From Scylla paramamosain (lineage: Eukaryota; Arthropoda; Malacostraca; Decapoda; Portunidae): a stretch of DNA of 64,000 nucleotides. This document shows positions 60,591 to 64,000 of this stretch, one piece after another. The first letter of the stretch is position 1, and each line of letters starts with the position of its first letter. The notes beneath the pieces were generated by a model that was not told the origin of the DNA, made no database searches, and saw only the letters and a list, made by a program, of their open reading frames with translations. A program made the position numbers and the translations under genes. The stretch spans positions 8,612,501-8,676,500 of the forward strand of contig NC_087157.1 of assembly GCF_035594125.1 (NCBI RefSeq), in the 5' to 3' direction.

Positions 60591-60741
60591 GTATGATTAT
60601 TTATATGTGAGTGTGTGTGTGTGTGTGGTATACGAATCCAAAATGATAATAGGAGGAGGAGGAGGAGGAGGAGGAGGAGGAACAACAACAACAACAGCAA
60701 CAACAATGACAAAGAAGAAGGACAGCAACAACAACAACAGC

Positions 60742-60773
<32 letters not shown>

Positions 60774-60972
60774 CTACAACAACAACAACAACAACAAAGA
60801 AAAAGAAAACAGGTGAAACACAAACCACAAAATGGAAACAATCCTTAACTACTGTACAGGAGCGGGAGAAAGGGACTTGGGGTATATGACAGTAACATGC
60901 GAGGAATGTGACGAAAACAAGGAAGAGAAGGAGGAAATGGTGGTGGTGGTGGTGGTGGTGGTGGTGGTGATG
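60533..60972. repeat. (GA)n, (GGA)n, (AAC)n and (GGT)n cluster
   Basis: GA (60533-60586), GGA (60652-60680), AAC with AGC variants (60681-60800) and GGT (60938-60970). The poly-Gln, poly-Asn and poly-Cys frames here are translated repeat. Confidence 0.9.
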
Positions 60973-60999
60973 GAGCACAACAGCTGACGTCACGACTAC

Positions 61000-63324
<2,325 letters not shown>

Positions 63325-63635
63325 GGGGAAATAAAGTTTACGAGATGCTATCTTGCCTCTTATATCGTAACATAGAGTTACATAGAAAAAACATGCCACA
63401 ACAGACCTTGCGGTCCTCACGAAGTGACCTGATCTAGGACTACTGAGATGATAGTAAAAGAAAAGGACAGGAAAGCAGAAGGCTCTCTCCCCACCCTCCA
63501 CTCCGTCCAGCATAAGCCGCACAGGAAAACAGGTCAGAAAAAAATACTTTACCGGGTTAGAGAAGGAAAAACCCGAAGGAAATTTTATAGGAAAGAAAGA
63601 AAATAGATGAAATGAGGTGCCCCCATTCCTTCAGG

Positions 63636-63637
<2 letters not shown>

Positions 63638-63694
<57 letters not shown>

Positions 63695-63913
63695 ACACAC
63701 CTGACGACTACTTAAACTAACAGGAAAGAAAATAGATAACAACATCCCGTGTTTGTCTGAGTGTGTGACAAGTCCAACTGATATTCTCACAGCTTGGTTA
63801 AGAAAGAATATCCCTCTTATGTGTCTCTTTCCCTTGAAAATAATGAGTTAAACGATAAAGATGGTAAACAGTACGAGACCAAACATGATCGTAGCTTCAC
63901 CTACTTCTGGTAC

Positions 63914-64000
<87 letters not shown>
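63638..64000. repeat. (GA)n and terminal (CT)n
   Basis: GA (63638-63694) and CT from 63918 running to the window edge. Confidence 0.95.

Overview
The window is eukaryotic genomic DNA from an arthropod, most likely a decapod crustacean (inference). It has spliced genes with GT-AG introns, very dense dinucleotide microsatellites (CT/GA, GT/CA, AT), and decapod-type transposon relics. No bacterial operons, phage or CRISPR structures were seen. Most of the long Leu/Ser, Arg/Glu, Val/Cys or Tyr/Ile reading frames are translated microsatellites, not genes.

Layout. Positions 1-20 kb are mostly noncoding. They hold one possible terminal exon (5101-5154) and a Jockey-like non-LTR retrotransposon with an open reverse transcriptase frame (8.6-10.9 kb), facing an inverted fragment of the same family (7.9-8.5 kb). 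They also hold a broken protein-kinase-like pseudogene (11.3-12.0 kb), an internally deleted PIF/Harbinger element (13.07-13.71 kb), and two linked orphan exons on the minus strand (14.6-15.05 kb).

From 20.67 to 34.85 kb lies one large plus-strand gene. I could join it across 11 exons with every splice phase agreeing, giving 2298 residues. It ends in an ALMS motif (Alstrom syndrome protein family; centrosome and basal body). Its introns carry an inverted pair of Tigger-like transposase relics and a dead mariner element. One intron appears to use a GC donor.

Tail to tail with it is a minus-strand three-exon gene (38136 to 35883). It encodes a secreted or membrane-anchored Thr-rich mucin-like protein of 346 residues. 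At 42.5-44.6 kb a minus-strand three-exon gene encodes a 257-residue secreted C-type lectin with a QPD motif. From about 45 kb to the end the DNA is dominated by microsatellites of every class, with a near-perfect 250-bp palindrome, a degenerate tandem array of about 140 bp (56.4-57.15 kb), and one GC-richer patch (53.2-54.8 kb) holding a possible exon.

The three confident genes have no obvious functional link. They act in centrosome/cilium structure, in a surface or secreted coat, and in carbohydrate recognition (innate immunity). I found no clearly new multi-gene system. The best candidates for new biology are the divergent arthropod ALMS protein, the mucin-like protein, and the structured transposon remnants.
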